Below, one piece after another: positions 1 through 7,094 of a stretch of 22,277 nt of DNA. Numbering within the stretch: the stretch's first letter is position 1; each line of letters opens with the position of its first letter. The position numbers and the translations under genes were made by a program. The notes under the pieces were generated by a model. It searched no databases and had not been told where the DNA came from. It saw only the letters and a program-made list of their open reading frames with translations. This DNA comes from a virus. The stretch covers positions 1-22,277 of the IMG/VR virus record IMGVR_UViG_3300036851_000217. One strand, given 5' to 3'.

Positions 1-1164
1 AAAGCTATGGAGAAGCTAACAGCTTCCGTAAGTCCAAAAGAGCGCTATAAGCAAGCTGCAAAAATTCGTGCAATCGCTGGCGCATCTGGCGTTGGTGGCG
101 GTGAAGAGTTTATGCGCCTTTCGATGAAGAATCCTGGAAAGCTAACTGCTCCAGAGAAAGAATTCTTACAGACATTTGGCACACAAATGGATACTGCTAT
201 ATCGACAATGACAAGCAGTGATAGTCTAGGTTCGCAATTCGTTGGCGGCGCATTCCAAGAAACAATGTCTGGATCCGTTTACGATGCAATGGTTAAGGCG
301 CAATCAACTGCAGGTCTCGAAGGTAGAGCAACTGATGCTGATACAGTAGCTGCATTAGGCAAACAAACTAATCAGCTTCAAGGCATGCAGAATGGCATGG
401 TTGAAGTTAAGAAGGTACTTGAAAAGATTGCAGCTTGGGGTGACGACGCAGGCGTTAAGATCTCCGGTGGTATTGCAATTGGATTGCTAGCAGGTGTTGG
501 AACAATTATCACACAGATGTTAGCAGCTCGTGCCTATCAAGCAGCAATGATGGGCGGAATTGGCAATGCAGCTGGTGCAGCAACTGGTGCACTTGGAAAA
601 ATGGCTCGATTTGCTGGAGCAGCAGGTGGTGTAGTAGCAGCAGGTGCTGTCGGATACTCAGTTGGTACGTGGTTGAATACTCTTCCAGAACAATGGGGCT
701 GGGATAGCTTAAGTACTAACATTGGTGATGCTATCGATAGATTGAAGGGAACAAATGATCTTGTATCAGGATCAGGCGATACAAACGAGTACATTAATAC
801 TCGCGGTGGTCGTATCAAGAATCCAAATTACGATGGTGTAGCGGCAGTTAACCAAAAGATGAAGTCAATCGCTGCGATCCAGGATGTGGATGAACGTCAG
901 CAAGCTCACCTAAAGATGATGTCAGAAACTAAGAGTGAGCATACCAAAGCTCTTGCTGAACAAATCAAGAGCAATACAGAAATGATGAAAGAAATGAATG
1001 AACTGATGAAGAAGGGTATGGCAGCAAGCCAAGCTGTTGCCGCTGTAACCAAAGAAAATACACAAGCCACTAAAGAAAACACAGCAACCTCGAAGACTTC
1101 TTCACGTAGTGCATTAGTTCGTGCCCCTATGTCAAACCGTCCAGCGGGAACAGGCAGCCTATAA
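1..1164 (+). CDS. Tape-measure-like structural protein, C-terminal part (5' end outside window)
   Basis: The frame is open from base 1, and no Shine-Dalgarno can be judged before the first ATG at 7, so this is probably the C-terminal part of a longer protein. The visible ~387 residues have an Ala/Gly/Met-rich hydrophobic centre (about residues 150-225) that could form two or three membrane-spanning helices. A Lys/Glu/Met-rich helical segment with coiled-coil character follows (about 290-350), then a Thr/Ser-rich tail. Hydrophobic helices followed by coiled coil is typical of tail tape measure proteins, which set tail length and help DNA cross the inner membrane. Its position just before the portal gene fits a tail gene bordering the head block. 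No family motif was recognised, so another large virion protein is possible. Confidence 0.5.
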   Translation, partial: KAMEKLTASVSPKERYKQAAKIRAIAGASGVGGGEEFMRLSMKNPGKLTAPEKEFLQTFGTQMDTAISTMTSSDSLGSQFVGGAFQETMSGSVYDAMVKAQSTAGLEGRATDADTVAALGKQTNQLQGMQNGMVEVKKVLEKIAAWGDDAGVKISGGIAIGLLAGVGTIITQMLAARAYQAAMMGGIGNAAGAATGALGKMARFAGAAGGVVAAGAVGYSVGTWLNTLPEQWGWDSLSTNIGDAIDRLKGTNDLVSGSGDTNEYINTRGGRIKNPNYDGVAAVNQKMKSIAAIQDVDERQQAHLKMMSETKSEHTKALAEQIKSNTEMMKEMNELMKKGMAASQAVAAVTKENTQATKENTATSKTSSRSALVRAPMSNRPAGTGSL

Positions 1165-1195
1165 TTGTGGGTTTGGGATCATTGCCAAAACATAC

Positions 1196-1203
1196 CATAA
1201 ATA
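1196..1203 (+). promoter_or_regulatory. T4-late-type promoter octamer CATAAATA upstream of portal gene
   Basis: This matches the T4 late consensus TATAAATA at 7 of 8 positions. It lies in the 74-base gap between the tape-measure-like gene and gene 20. With T4 spacing, RNA would start near 1209, about 30 nt before the portal ATG. A short inverted repeat CCCA (1205-1208)/TGGG (1218-1221) follows. Confidence 0.6.
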
Positions 1204-1238
1204 ACCCAACACCATAGTGGGAACGGTAAACACGTAAT

Positions 1239-2891
1239 ATGTCAGCATCAAAATGGACAGGATATTTCAAGGTCGTATCGCCTAAGCCGCAAACGACCAG
1301 CATGACAGACAGTCAGGAGATGACTGATGTCGGTGCATATAACAATTACACATGGTATCAGCGCTTAGTTCAAGGTTCAGCCTCACGTATGACGCGCTAT
1401 CGCGAATACGATTTGATGGACAATGACGTTGAAGTTGCTCGCGCCCTAGACACAATTGCTGAAGAAATGACCGGCAATAACCCAAAAACACATGAATTGC
1501 TTGAGGTTGATATTCTGAATGATGCAGAAGCCTCCCCGAACAGCCTAACAGTTGTCACATTGAAGATGGCATTGCGCCGCTTCGCTAAGATGCATGATTT
1601 CGATGTCCGCTTATTCAAGATTGCTCGCATGGTTGTTAAGTACGGTGACGTATTCTTCCGCAAGCGCGAAGTTGGAACAAAATGGGAATTCGTACATCCA
1701 AAGAATGTTATCGCAGCTCTTGTTGATGCAGTAGACGCAACAAAGGTAATTGCTTGGCAGATTAAGAACGACGTCAAGCGTCCTCGCATGAATGCATATT
1801 CATTGCCACTTGGTGCAAAACAAGACACACAGTATGACACAGAACTGGTTGATGCAAACCAGATCGTTAGATTTTCGATCAATGATGACATGTCTGATAC
1901 CCAGCCATTTGGCGAATCCGTTCTTCGCCCAGTCTATCGTTCTCACAAACAGAAAGAGTTGTTGGAAGATGCTGTCATCATTTATCGTATTCAGAGAGCA
2001 CCTGAAAGACGCGTATTCTACATTGACGTAGGTAAGATGCCGCCTCAGCGTGTTAAGACGTATCTTGAAAACATCAAGAACGAAATCAAGCAGAAGAAGA
2101 TCCCAAACATGAATGGTGGATCTTCAGAAGTTGATAGTACCTATAATCCACAGTCAATGAGCGAAGACTTCTTCTTTGCATCACGCCCTGAAGGTCGTGG
2201 TTCACGGGTTGAAACACTTCCAGGTGGTCAAGGTCTTGGCGAACTAGCCGATCTTGAGTACTTCCAACGTAAGGTATGGAGAGGCTTGAGAGTTCCAGCT
2301 TCTTACATGATCGAACAGCAGGAAGGTGGTCAGATTTGGAACGACGGCAAGGTAGGCGTAGCATACATTCAAGAACTTCGTTTCTACTTGTTCTGCTTAC
2401 GTCTACAGACATATGTCGAACGTTCGATCGACGCAGAATTCAAAAAGTATTTGAAGCAGTGCAACGTCAATATTGACGAATCAATGTACTGCATTCGTCT
2501 TCCAGAGCCTTCAAACTTTGGTAAGTATCGTCAACAGCAGCTCGACTCGAGCATCCTTACACAGTACGGATCAGCAGATGCAATCACATCATTGTCCAAG
2601 CGCTTCATTATGCAGCGTTACTTGTACATGTCTGATGAAGAAATTGCAATCAACGAGCGTCTCAAGAGAGAAGAGTTGGGCCTTGACCCTGATGGTGGTA
2701 AGGAAGACTTGCAAGCAATTTATGGAGCACCTGCTGAAGGAATGGCAGGCGGCGCAATGCCAGGTGGTTTTGGTGGCGAACCAATGCCAATGATGGCAGG
2801 TGACGAAATGGGTGCTGAAGGAGGCGATATGGGCGGAGCAGAAATGGGCGCAGCACCAGGTACAACTGGTTCTGACAACGTAGCTAGATAA
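1239..2891 (+). CDS. 20: Portal vertex protein (gp20-like)
   Basis: The dodecameric portal forms the unique head vertex, starts prohead assembly and is the channel through which gp17 pumps DNA. The 550 aa compare with 524 aa in T4 gp20. The most diagnostic segment is residues 241-260 (LLEDAVIIYR followed by IQRAPERRVF), the same block found in T4 gp20. It is followed by the acidic MSEDFF motif near 307, VETLPGG near 324 and LRVPASYM near 350, all in T4 order. The N-terminal ~45 residues are Ser/Thr-rich. The last ~55 residues form a Gly/Met/Ala-rich low-complexity tail that I do not recall in T4. The Shine-Dalgarno is weak (GGTAA near 1225), and the start was chosen as the first ATG after the late promoter. 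Confidence 0.95.
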   Translation: MSASKWTGYFKVVSPKPQTTSMTDSQEMTDVGAYNNYTWYQRLVQGSASRMTRYREYDLMDNDVEVARALDTIAEEMTGNNPKTHELLEVDILNDAEASPNSLTVVTLKMALRRFAKMHDFDVRLFKIARMVVKYGDVFFRKREVGTKWEFVHPKNVIAALVDAVDATKVIAWQIKNDVKRPRMNAYSLPLGAKQDTQYDTELVDANQIVRFSINDDMSDTQPFGESVLRPVYRSHKQKELLEDAVIIYRIQRAPERRVFYIDVGKMPPQRVKTYLENIKNEIKQKKIPNMNGGSSEVDSTYNPQSMSEDFFFASRPEGRGSRVETLPGGQGLGELADLEYFQRKVWRGLRVPASYMIEQQEGGQIWNDGKVGVAYIQELRFYLFCLRLQTYVERSIDAEFKKYLKQCNVNIDESMYCIRLPEPSNFGKYRQQQLDSSILTQYGSADAITSLSKRFIMQRYLYMSDEEIAINERLKREELGLDPDGGKEDLQAIYGAPAEGMAGGAMPGGFGGEPMPMMAGDEMGAEGGDMGGAEMGAAPGTTGSDNVAR

Positions 2892-2909
2892 CATATAACG
2901 AAATTTTCC

Positions 2910-2917
2910 CATAAATA
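2910..2917 (+). promoter_or_regulatory. T4-late-type promoter octamer CATAAATA
   Basis: This is the first of two late octamers between portal and prohead-core genes. The predicted RNA start near 2923 lies upstream of the Shine-Dalgarno of the 21-residue ORF, so this copy could drive its translation. The surrounding CCATAAATAATGTG recurs at 21174-21187. Confidence 0.6.
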
Positions 2918-2927
2918 ATGTGGTTCA

Positions 2928-2935
2928 TATAAATA
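2928..2935 (+). promoter_or_regulatory. Perfect T4-late promoter TATAAATA
   Basis: This is an exact match to the T4 late consensus in an intergenic gap. The predicted start near 2941 falls at the end of the Shine-Dalgarno of the small ORF at 2949. RNA from this promoter would therefore probably serve the prohead core gene at 3044 rather than the small ORF. Confidence 0.75.
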
Positions 2936-2944
2936 AGGGAGTAA

Positions 2945-2978
2945 GCCTATGGCTGACCTTAAAAAGTCAGGTATAGGC
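2945..2978 (+). promoter_or_regulatory. Stem-loop enclosing the start codon of the 21-aa ORF
   Basis: GCCTAT (2945-2950) pairs with ATAGGC (2973-2978). Inside it, across a 2x2 internal loop, CTGAC (2953-2957) pairs with GTCAG (2966-2970) around an 8-nt loop. The ATG at 2949 lies in the outer left arm, so folding would reduce initiation. Confidence 0.4.
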
Positions 2979-3014
2979 CCGACAGTTTTGGTACGAAACA
3001 ACCCGGAATGTTGA
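2949..3014 (+). CDS. Putative 21-residue peptide
   Basis: A short ORF begins MADLKKSGIG and ends VRNNPEC. It has a good Shine-Dalgarno, AAGGGAG at 2935-2941, 7 nt before the ATG, and sits 29 bases upstream of the prohead core gene. It shares the opening MAD with that gene. It may be a genuine virion or assembly peptide, or a leader peptide whose translation opens the stem-loop at 2945-2978. There are no membrane segments or known motifs. Support is limited to ribosome-site quality and location. Confidence 0.4.
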   Translation: MADLKKSGIGPTVLVRNNPEC

Positions 3015-3043
3015 ACAAGAAAAATTCTAAGGAGTAATACAAC

Positions 3044-3652
3044 ATGGCTGATAAGAATGCAGTTAAAGTAGCTCACGCCCTTAAAGGCAAGAGCGCTGAA
3101 GCAAAAAAGAAGGCTCTTCTTAAGGTAGTAGAGGCAATCATTGCCGACAAATCAGAAGAAGCAGCAACTCAATTTCATTCATATCTTCAAGTTAAGACAC
3201 GTGAAATCCTCATTGGCGAAAGCGATGACGATTGCGATGACGAAGACATGAAGGATGACGAGAAGAAAGAAGAGAAGTCAGAGAAGGACGAAGACAAGTC
3301 CGCTGATGACAAGAAAGACGATGCTGACAAGGACGAGAAGAAAGAAGAGAAGAAAGTTGACGAAGCTGCTAAGAACTTTGTAAAGGGTTCAGGCAAGAAG
3401 TCAGGCGCTCTTCTAGCTGGTAACAATGCACCAGAGCTTGAGCCAAAAGCAAAGGGCGACATTAAGTTCGACTCAAAAGGTAAGGCAAAGGCTTTGAAGC
3501 ATGGTAACCACGCTCCAGAACTTGAAGACAAGGTAAAGGGCGATATCAACTTTGATGGTACAGGCAAGAAGTCTGGCGCATTGAAGCACGGTAACGCAGC
3601 TCCTAAGCTTGATGACAAAGTACACGGTAACGTATACACATCAAAGCCTTAA
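3044..3652 (+). CDS. 67: Prohead core protein (gp67-like) with C-terminal tandem repeats
   Basis: It sits between portal (20) and protease (21), exactly where T4 has core genes 67 and 68. The N-terminal ~55 residues are helical and Lys/Ala-rich. They lead into an extremely acidic/basic low-complexity stretch (about 59-106, Asp/Glu/Lys almost throughout), which strongly resembles the acidic tail of T4 gp67. Unlike T4 gp67 (80 aa), this 202-aa protein continues with three tandem units of ~25-29 residues (117-198), each carrying GN.AP.L and a KG(D/N)I-type segment. AAGGAG lies about 10 nt before the ATG. Core proteins are normally degraded by gp21 during maturation. The family call rests on composition and synteny more than on alignment. 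Confidence 0.65.
   Translation: MADKNAVKVAHALKGKSAEAKKKALLKVVEAIIADKSEEAATQFHSYLQVKTREILIGESDDDCDDEDMKDDEKKEEKSEKDEDKSADDKKDDADKDEKKEEKKVDEAAKNFVKGSGKKSGALLAGNNAPELEPKAKGDIKFDSKGKAKALKHGNHAPELEDKVKGDINFDGTGKKSGALKHGNAAPKLDDKVHGNVYTSKP
3392..3637 (+). repeat. Three in-frame tandem repeats in prohead core gene
   Basis: The units are about 3392-3475, 3476-3562 and 3563-3637. At protein level each reads roughly GK..(G/K)AL..GN.AP.L..K.KGDI.FD. The second and third units share ALKHGN exactly. Confidence 0.75.
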
Positions 3653-3677
3653 TTAGGTCTTGTCTCCGGAGAGTGAA

Positions 3678-4322
3678 ATGACGAACGCATCATCGATTTT
3701 TCTTATTGAGGAACTTACTCCCAACGAGTGTAACCTCGTTGAACAGGTAGCACCAGACGGCAAGAGCATGTGGCTCTCTGGTGTGTTTATGCAAGGCGGC
3801 ATCAAAAACCGCAATGGTCGTAACTATCCTGTTAATGAAATCTCAATGGCAGTCGAAGGCGCACGTCAGCGTATCAAAGAATCGAAGGGTATTATGGGTG
3901 AGTTAGATCACCCACAAACCCTTTCGATTAATCTTGATCGCGTCTCTCACGTTATTACCGAACTTGATATGAGCGGCCAGAATGCCGTCGGTAAGGCAAA
4001 ACTAATTGATACACCAATGGGTGCAATTGCTAAAGAGCTTGTTCGTTCGGGTGTTGCTCTTGGCGTATCAAGTCGTGGTGCTGGCGCAGTCAACGAATCA
4101 GGTGGCGTAACTGGATTCCAATTTGTCACAGTTGATATCGTAGCTCAGCCATCTGCACCAAACGCCTATCCAAATACAGTTTACGAGTCACTTGACATGG
4201 CTAAGAATGGCAAAAACATTCTTACCTTAGCAGAACACGCTCGCAACGATCCATCAGCACAGAAATTCTTTAGAACCGAAATCTTGAAATGGTTGAATAC
4301 AGGTATTTTCCAGAAGCGCTAA
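3678..4322 (+). CDS. 21: Prohead maturation protease (gp21-like, peptidase U9 type)
   Basis: This protease is incorporated into the prohead core and then degrades the scaffold and trims gp23 before packaging. The 214 aa closely match T4 gp21 in length. Hallmarks in order are NRNGRNYP (44-51), GELDHP with probable catalytic His78, GVSSRG with probable catalytic Ser131 or Ser132, and D153 in the VDIVAQPSAPNA block, equivalent to T4's third triad residue. The ATG at 3678 was chosen because GGAGAG at 3668-3673 is well placed. An in-frame TTG at 3660 has no ribosome site. It lies 25 bases after the core gene, within the 20-67-21-22-23 block. Confidence 0.93.
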   Translation: MTNASSIFLIEELTPNECNLVEQVAPDGKSMWLSGVFMQGGIKNRNGRNYPVNEISMAVEGARQRIKESKGIMGELDHPQTLSINLDRVSHVITELDMSGQNAVGKAKLIDTPMGAIAKELVRSGVALGVSSRGAGAVNESGGVTGFQFVTVDIVAQPSAPNAYPNTVYESLDMAKNGKNILTLAEHARNDPSAQKFFRTEILKWLNTGIFQKR

Positions 4323-4355
4323 GAAAGTCGGAATTTTCCGCATAAAAATAGCATC

Positions 4356-4363
4356 TGTAAATA
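4356..4363 (+). promoter_or_regulatory. Possible late octamer TGTAAATA
   Basis: This is the first of three TAAATA-containing octamers in the AT-rich 166-base gap before the scaffold gene. It keeps the TAAATA core only, so it may be chance. Confidence 0.3.
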
Positions 4364-4406
4364 TGTGTATTCACAGGAAATATTTTTCACTTTGAAAAAG
4401 GTTTCC

Positions 4407-4414
4407 CTTAAATA
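4407..4414 (+). promoter_or_regulatory. Possible late promoter octamer CTTAAATA
   Basis: This is a TAAATA-core octamer 75 bases upstream of the gene 22 start. The predicted RNA start near 4420 is upstream of the hairpin at 4446-4464. Confidence 0.4.
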
Positions 4415-4424
4415 ACAAACAATT

Positions 4425-4432
4425 CGTAAATA
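4425..4432 (+). promoter_or_regulatory. Possible late promoter octamer CGTAAATA
   Basis: This is a TAAATA-core octamer. The predicted start near 4438 is just before the hairpin at 4446-4464, so RNA from it would begin with the hairpin. Confidence 0.4.
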
Positions 4433-4445
4433 GGTACGTTAAAAC

Positions 4446-4472
4446 ACCAGCACATGTTGCTGGTCGATTTTT
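4446..4472 (+). terminator. Hairpin with T-run between protease and scaffold genes
   Basis: ACCAGCA (4446-4452) pairs perfectly with TGCTGGT (4458-4464) around the loop CATGT, followed after CGA by TTTTT (4468-4472). It resembles a weak intrinsic terminator or attenuator. It ends 9 bases before the gene 22 Shine-Dalgarno, so it could also act as a 5'-leader structure protecting scaffold mRNA. Confidence 0.5.
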
Positions 4473-4488
4473 AAATTATTAGGAGAAC

Positions 4489-5430
4489 ATGAAGATGGAT
4501 GAATTGCTCCAGAAGTTACTTGAATCGCAAGTCCTTTCAGCCGAGACAAAGGTTGAGCTTGAGACAGCAATCAAGGCAAAGATTGAAGATGCAGCAAAAG
4601 AAGCTCGTGAACAGACATCAGCAGATGTCCGTGCAGAATTGACAGAGCAGTACATCACAGAGCGCGAAGCCCTCATCGAAGCAGTTGACTCAAAGGTCAG
4701 CGAACTTCTTGATGCAGAGATTTCAGAGCTTAAGGACGATATCGAGCGTTTCCGCGATCTTGAAGCAGAGCATGCAGAAAAGATTGTTGAAGCAAAGTCT
4801 CAGATGTCCGACGAACTTAAGGCAGATCTTGCACAGCTTGTAGAAAAGCTTGATGCATTCTTAGAGATCCGTCTTACATCAGAACTTGAAGAGCTTCGCG
4901 AAGATTTCGTAGAAGTTCGTAAGAATGAATTTGGTCGCAAGATTTTTGAAGCATTTGCTCAAGAATTCGTATCAAGCTACGCAGATGAAGATTCAGCAGA
5001 AGCAACGCTTCGTGACACATCAGCTAAGGTTGAAGAGCTCGAGAAGAAGTTGGATGAGGCTGAAAAGGCTCGTGCATCTCTTGAGCGTAAGATCAAAATG
5101 GAAAACGTACTCGCACCGCTTGAGCCAAAGAGCAAAGCACGCGACGTAATGGAAGCAATCCTTAAGAATGTTGAAACATCACTTCTTGAGGACGCATACA
5201 AGACCTTTATTGGTCGTGTAATCAAGGAAGGCAGCAATTCAGAGAAGGAAACACCAGTACTTGCTGAAGGCGCTTCAGAGAAGAAGGTTGTTGCAAAGCC
5301 AACACTTACCGAAAAGGTAAAAGAGGCCGTAGTAGCAACTGGCGATAACGACGAAGACGTCATCAAAGAAAGCGCAAGCCCAGAGAAGTTAGCTCATCTA
5401 GCCCATCTCCGTCGCTTGGCCGGTCTTTAA
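4489..5430 (+). CDS. 22: Prohead scaffolding core protein (gp22-like)
   Basis: It forms the internal scaffold around which gp23 assembles and is later digested by gp21. The 313 residues (T4 269) are almost entirely Glu/Lys/Ala/Leu helix with heptad-like coiled coil from about 10 to 210, typical of gp22. Many (L/I)xE-like sites suit gp21 cleavage. The C-terminus ends in a basic helical tail (HLAHLRRLAGL), as expected for the shell-contacting end. AGGAG at 4481-4485 is only 3 nt from the ATG at 4489, but 9 nt from a second in-frame ATG at 4495. Translation may really start at 4495, two residues later. It sits between protease and capsid genes, as in T4. Confidence 0.85.
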   Translation: MKMDELLQKLLESQVLSAETKVELETAIKAKIEDAAKEAREQTSADVRAELTEQYITEREALIEAVDSKVSELLDAEISELKDDIERFRDLEAEHAEKIVEAKSQMSDELKADLAQLVEKLDAFLEIRLTSELEELREDFVEVRKNEFGRKIFEAFAQEFVSSYADEDSAEATLRDTSAKVEELEKKLDEAEKARASLERKIKMENVLAPLEPKSKARDVMEAILKNVETSLLEDAYKTFIGRVIKEGSNSEKETPVLAEGASEKKVVAKPTLTEKVKEAVVATGDNDEDVIKESASPEKLAHLAHLRRLAGL

Positions 5431-5467
5431 ACACAACAAGTAACTAACAGTACAGGAGTACTAGAAA

Positions 5468-6916
5468 ATGGAATTATTCGAAAATTGGAATGAAACCAAG
5501 GCAGCCCTTCTCGAAGGTCTTTCAAGCCAGAAGCAACAGATTGTTGATCGCGTGCTTGAGAACCAGAAGAATTATCTCCTTGGCGAAGCAGCAGCAGCTG
5601 GCACAACCGCAGCACACGACATCGCAGGTTTCCGCAAGATCCTGATCCCAATGATCCGTCGTATTATCCCAGGCACAATTGCAACCGAGCTTGTTGGCGT
5701 ACAGCCAATGACAGGTCCAGTTGGTCTTGTCTACACATTGCGTTATCGTTACGCAGAAGCAGTAGCAGCAACACAGTCAAACAACCCATTCAACCTTCCA
5801 GGTGCGATTAACGTTGGTGATGAAGTGTTCGGCAACTCAAGCCCAGTACGTCAGTGGTACTCTGGTGGCGCAGGCACAGGTGGTTCACCACTTGTTAACC
5901 CAGCCGATCAGGCTAACGGTGCATCTGGTATTGATCCAGGCTTCTCAACAGGCATCGACAGCACAAACTCAACAGGTCAGGCATGGCCATCAAGCTTGCC
6001 AGCATACAACACCTCACAGTTTGGTCCAGATGCACAGACAGTTGGTTTCCCAACAGCTGGTTCATTGTTCGGTGGTTCAGGTTCCTTCATTGAAGGTTCA
6101 GGCGGCCGTAAGATGACACTTGACGTTGTAAGCCAGGCTGTAGAAGCTGGTTCACGCAAGTTGCAGGCTGGTTGGACAATCGAAGCTATGCAGGATCTTA
6201 ATGCACAGCACGGCTTGGATCTTGAGTCAGAAATGACACAGGCTCTTTCAGCTGAGATCGTTCAGGAAATCGACCAGGAAATCATCACAGACCTTATCGC
6301 CCTTGCAGGCACAGTCGACACATTCGACGGTTCAAGCACAGGTGCATACGGTACAACAGGCAACTACACACCAGCATTCGTTGGTGACCGTTTGGCAAAC
6401 CTTGGTGTTATCATCAACCGCGTTGCAAACGAAATTGCTCGTAAGACACGTCGCGGTGCAGGTAACTTCATCGTCGTATCACCACTTGTAGTATCAGTGC
6501 TTCAGTCAGCAGCAAAGAGCGTCTTCGCTCCAGCAGTTGAAGGTTCATTCAAGGGCCCAAACAACACACAGTTGGTTGGTACATTGAACGGTACAATCAA
6601 GGTATACAGCTATCTTTGGAATCAGGCTGGCGCAGGAATCGATCTTGGTTCAGGTGCTTCACCAGGTGGTTCAGTAGATGACGTCATTCTTGTCGGCTAT
6701 AAGGGCGGCAATGGTGAAGTTGATACTGGCTACTTCTACTGCCCATACGTTCCACTTATGTCTTCTGGTGTTGTTGTTAACCCAACAAACTTCCAGCCAG
6801 TCGTAAGCTTGATGACTCGCTATGGTAAGGCTGTGTTCACAAACTCAGCAAACAGCTTGGGTAACTCAGCTGATTACTACGGTAAGGTCACAGTAGCAAA
6901 CTTGGATCTTCGTTAA
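5468..6916 (+). CDS. 23: Major capsid protein (gp23-like)
   Basis: This is the main shell subunit, with the HK97 fold. The 482 aa compare with 521 aa in T4 gp23. The segment FRKILIPMIRRIIPGTIATE (55-74) and the following VGVQPM and GLVYTLRYRY are gp23 family hallmarks, as are the QEIDQEI block and the C-terminal region around FYCPYVPLM. Residues 38-40 are LGE followed by AAAA. This fits the (L/I)xE rule of gp21, so I infer cleavage after Glu40, removing a short helical N-terminal delta peptide. AGGAG at 5454-5458 is 9 nt before the ATG. The gene uses a narrow codon set (Thr mostly ACA, Gln mostly CAG), which fits high expression, and is followed by a strong terminator. Confidence 0.96.
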   Translation: MELFENWNETKAALLEGLSSQKQQIVDRVLENQKNYLLGEAAAAGTTAAHDIAGFRKILIPMIRRIIPGTIATELVGVQPMTGPVGLVYTLRYRYAEAVAATQSNNPFNLPGAINVGDEVFGNSSPVRQWYSGGAGTGGSPLVNPADQANGASGIDPGFSTGIDSTNSTGQAWPSSLPAYNTSQFGPDAQTVGFPTAGSLFGGSGSFIEGSGGRKMTLDVVSQAVEAGSRKLQAGWTIEAMQDLNAQHGLDLESEMTQALSAEIVQEIDQEIITDLIALAGTVDTFDGSSTGAYGTTGNYTPAFVGDRLANLGVIINRVANEIARKTRRGAGNFIVVSPLVVSVLQSAAKSVFAPAVEGSFKGPNNTQLVGTLNGTIKVYSYLWNQAGAGIDLGSGASPGGSVDDVILVGYKGGNGEVDTGYFYCPYVPLMSSGVVVNPTNFQPVVSLMTRYGKAVFTNSANSLGNSADYYGKVTVANLDLR

Positions 6917-6952
6917 TTCGAAGAAGCGTAAGTAAGACAATAAAAGTCGGAG

Positions 6953-6983
6953 AAGGCCAGTCGAGAGACTGGCCTTTCTTTTT
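6953..6983 (+). terminator. Strong intrinsic terminator after major capsid gene
   Basis: AAGGCCAGTC (6953-6962) pairs perfectly with GACTGGCCTT (6967-6976) across the tetraloop GAGA, followed by TCTTTTT. The 10-bp GC-rich stem plus T-run is a textbook intrinsic terminator, 36 bases after the gp23 stop. Confidence 0.93.
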
Positions 6984-7005
6984 GCCTGAAATAAAATGTG
7001 GTCAG

Positions 7006-7034
7006 TTGACCTTATATCAAATCGAGTGTAGAAT
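7006..7034 (+). promoter_or_regulatory. Sigma70-type promoter TTGACC-17-TAGAAT
   Basis: A -35 TTGACC (7006-7011) and -10 TAGAAT (7029-7034) are separated by exactly 17 bases, each one mismatch from consensus. The start would be near 7041, 54 nt before the next gene. It lies directly after the gp23 terminator, so it could restart transcription by unmodified host polymerase. Confidence 0.65.
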
Positions 7035-7057
7035 TCACATGTCAATTGTTACTGTGG

Positions 7058-7065
7058 AATAAATA
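7058..7065 (+). promoter_or_regulatory. T4-late-type promoter octamer AATAAATA
   Basis: A 7-of-8 match to TATAAATA downstream of the sigma70-type promoter gives tandem early/late control. The predicted start near 7071 is at the end of the left arm of the hairpin at 7066-7084. Confidence 0.55.
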
Positions 7066-7084
7066 ACCCAATACAACCTTGGGT
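7066..7084 (+). promoter_or_regulatory. Leader hairpin following late promoter
   Basis: ACCCAA (7066-7071) pairs with TTGGGT (7079-7084) around a 7-nt loop, 10 bases before the ATG at 7095. RNA from the sigma70 promoter would contain the whole stem, while late RNA would lack most of the left arm. Confidence 0.4.
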
Positions 7085-7094
7085 ATGTTGGTCA

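Noticed and set aside
1397-1891. 164-aa minus-strand reading frame inside the portal gene
   Set aside because: It lies wholly inside the well-supported gp20 gene, with no ribosome site, promoter or recognisable motif. It is a shadow frame.
3187-3639. 150-aa minus-strand Ser/Phe-rich frame opposite the prohead core gene
   Set aside because: Its composition is the mirror of the Lys/Glu/Asp codons of the real gene (GAA and AAG read as TTC and CTT). There is no start signal.
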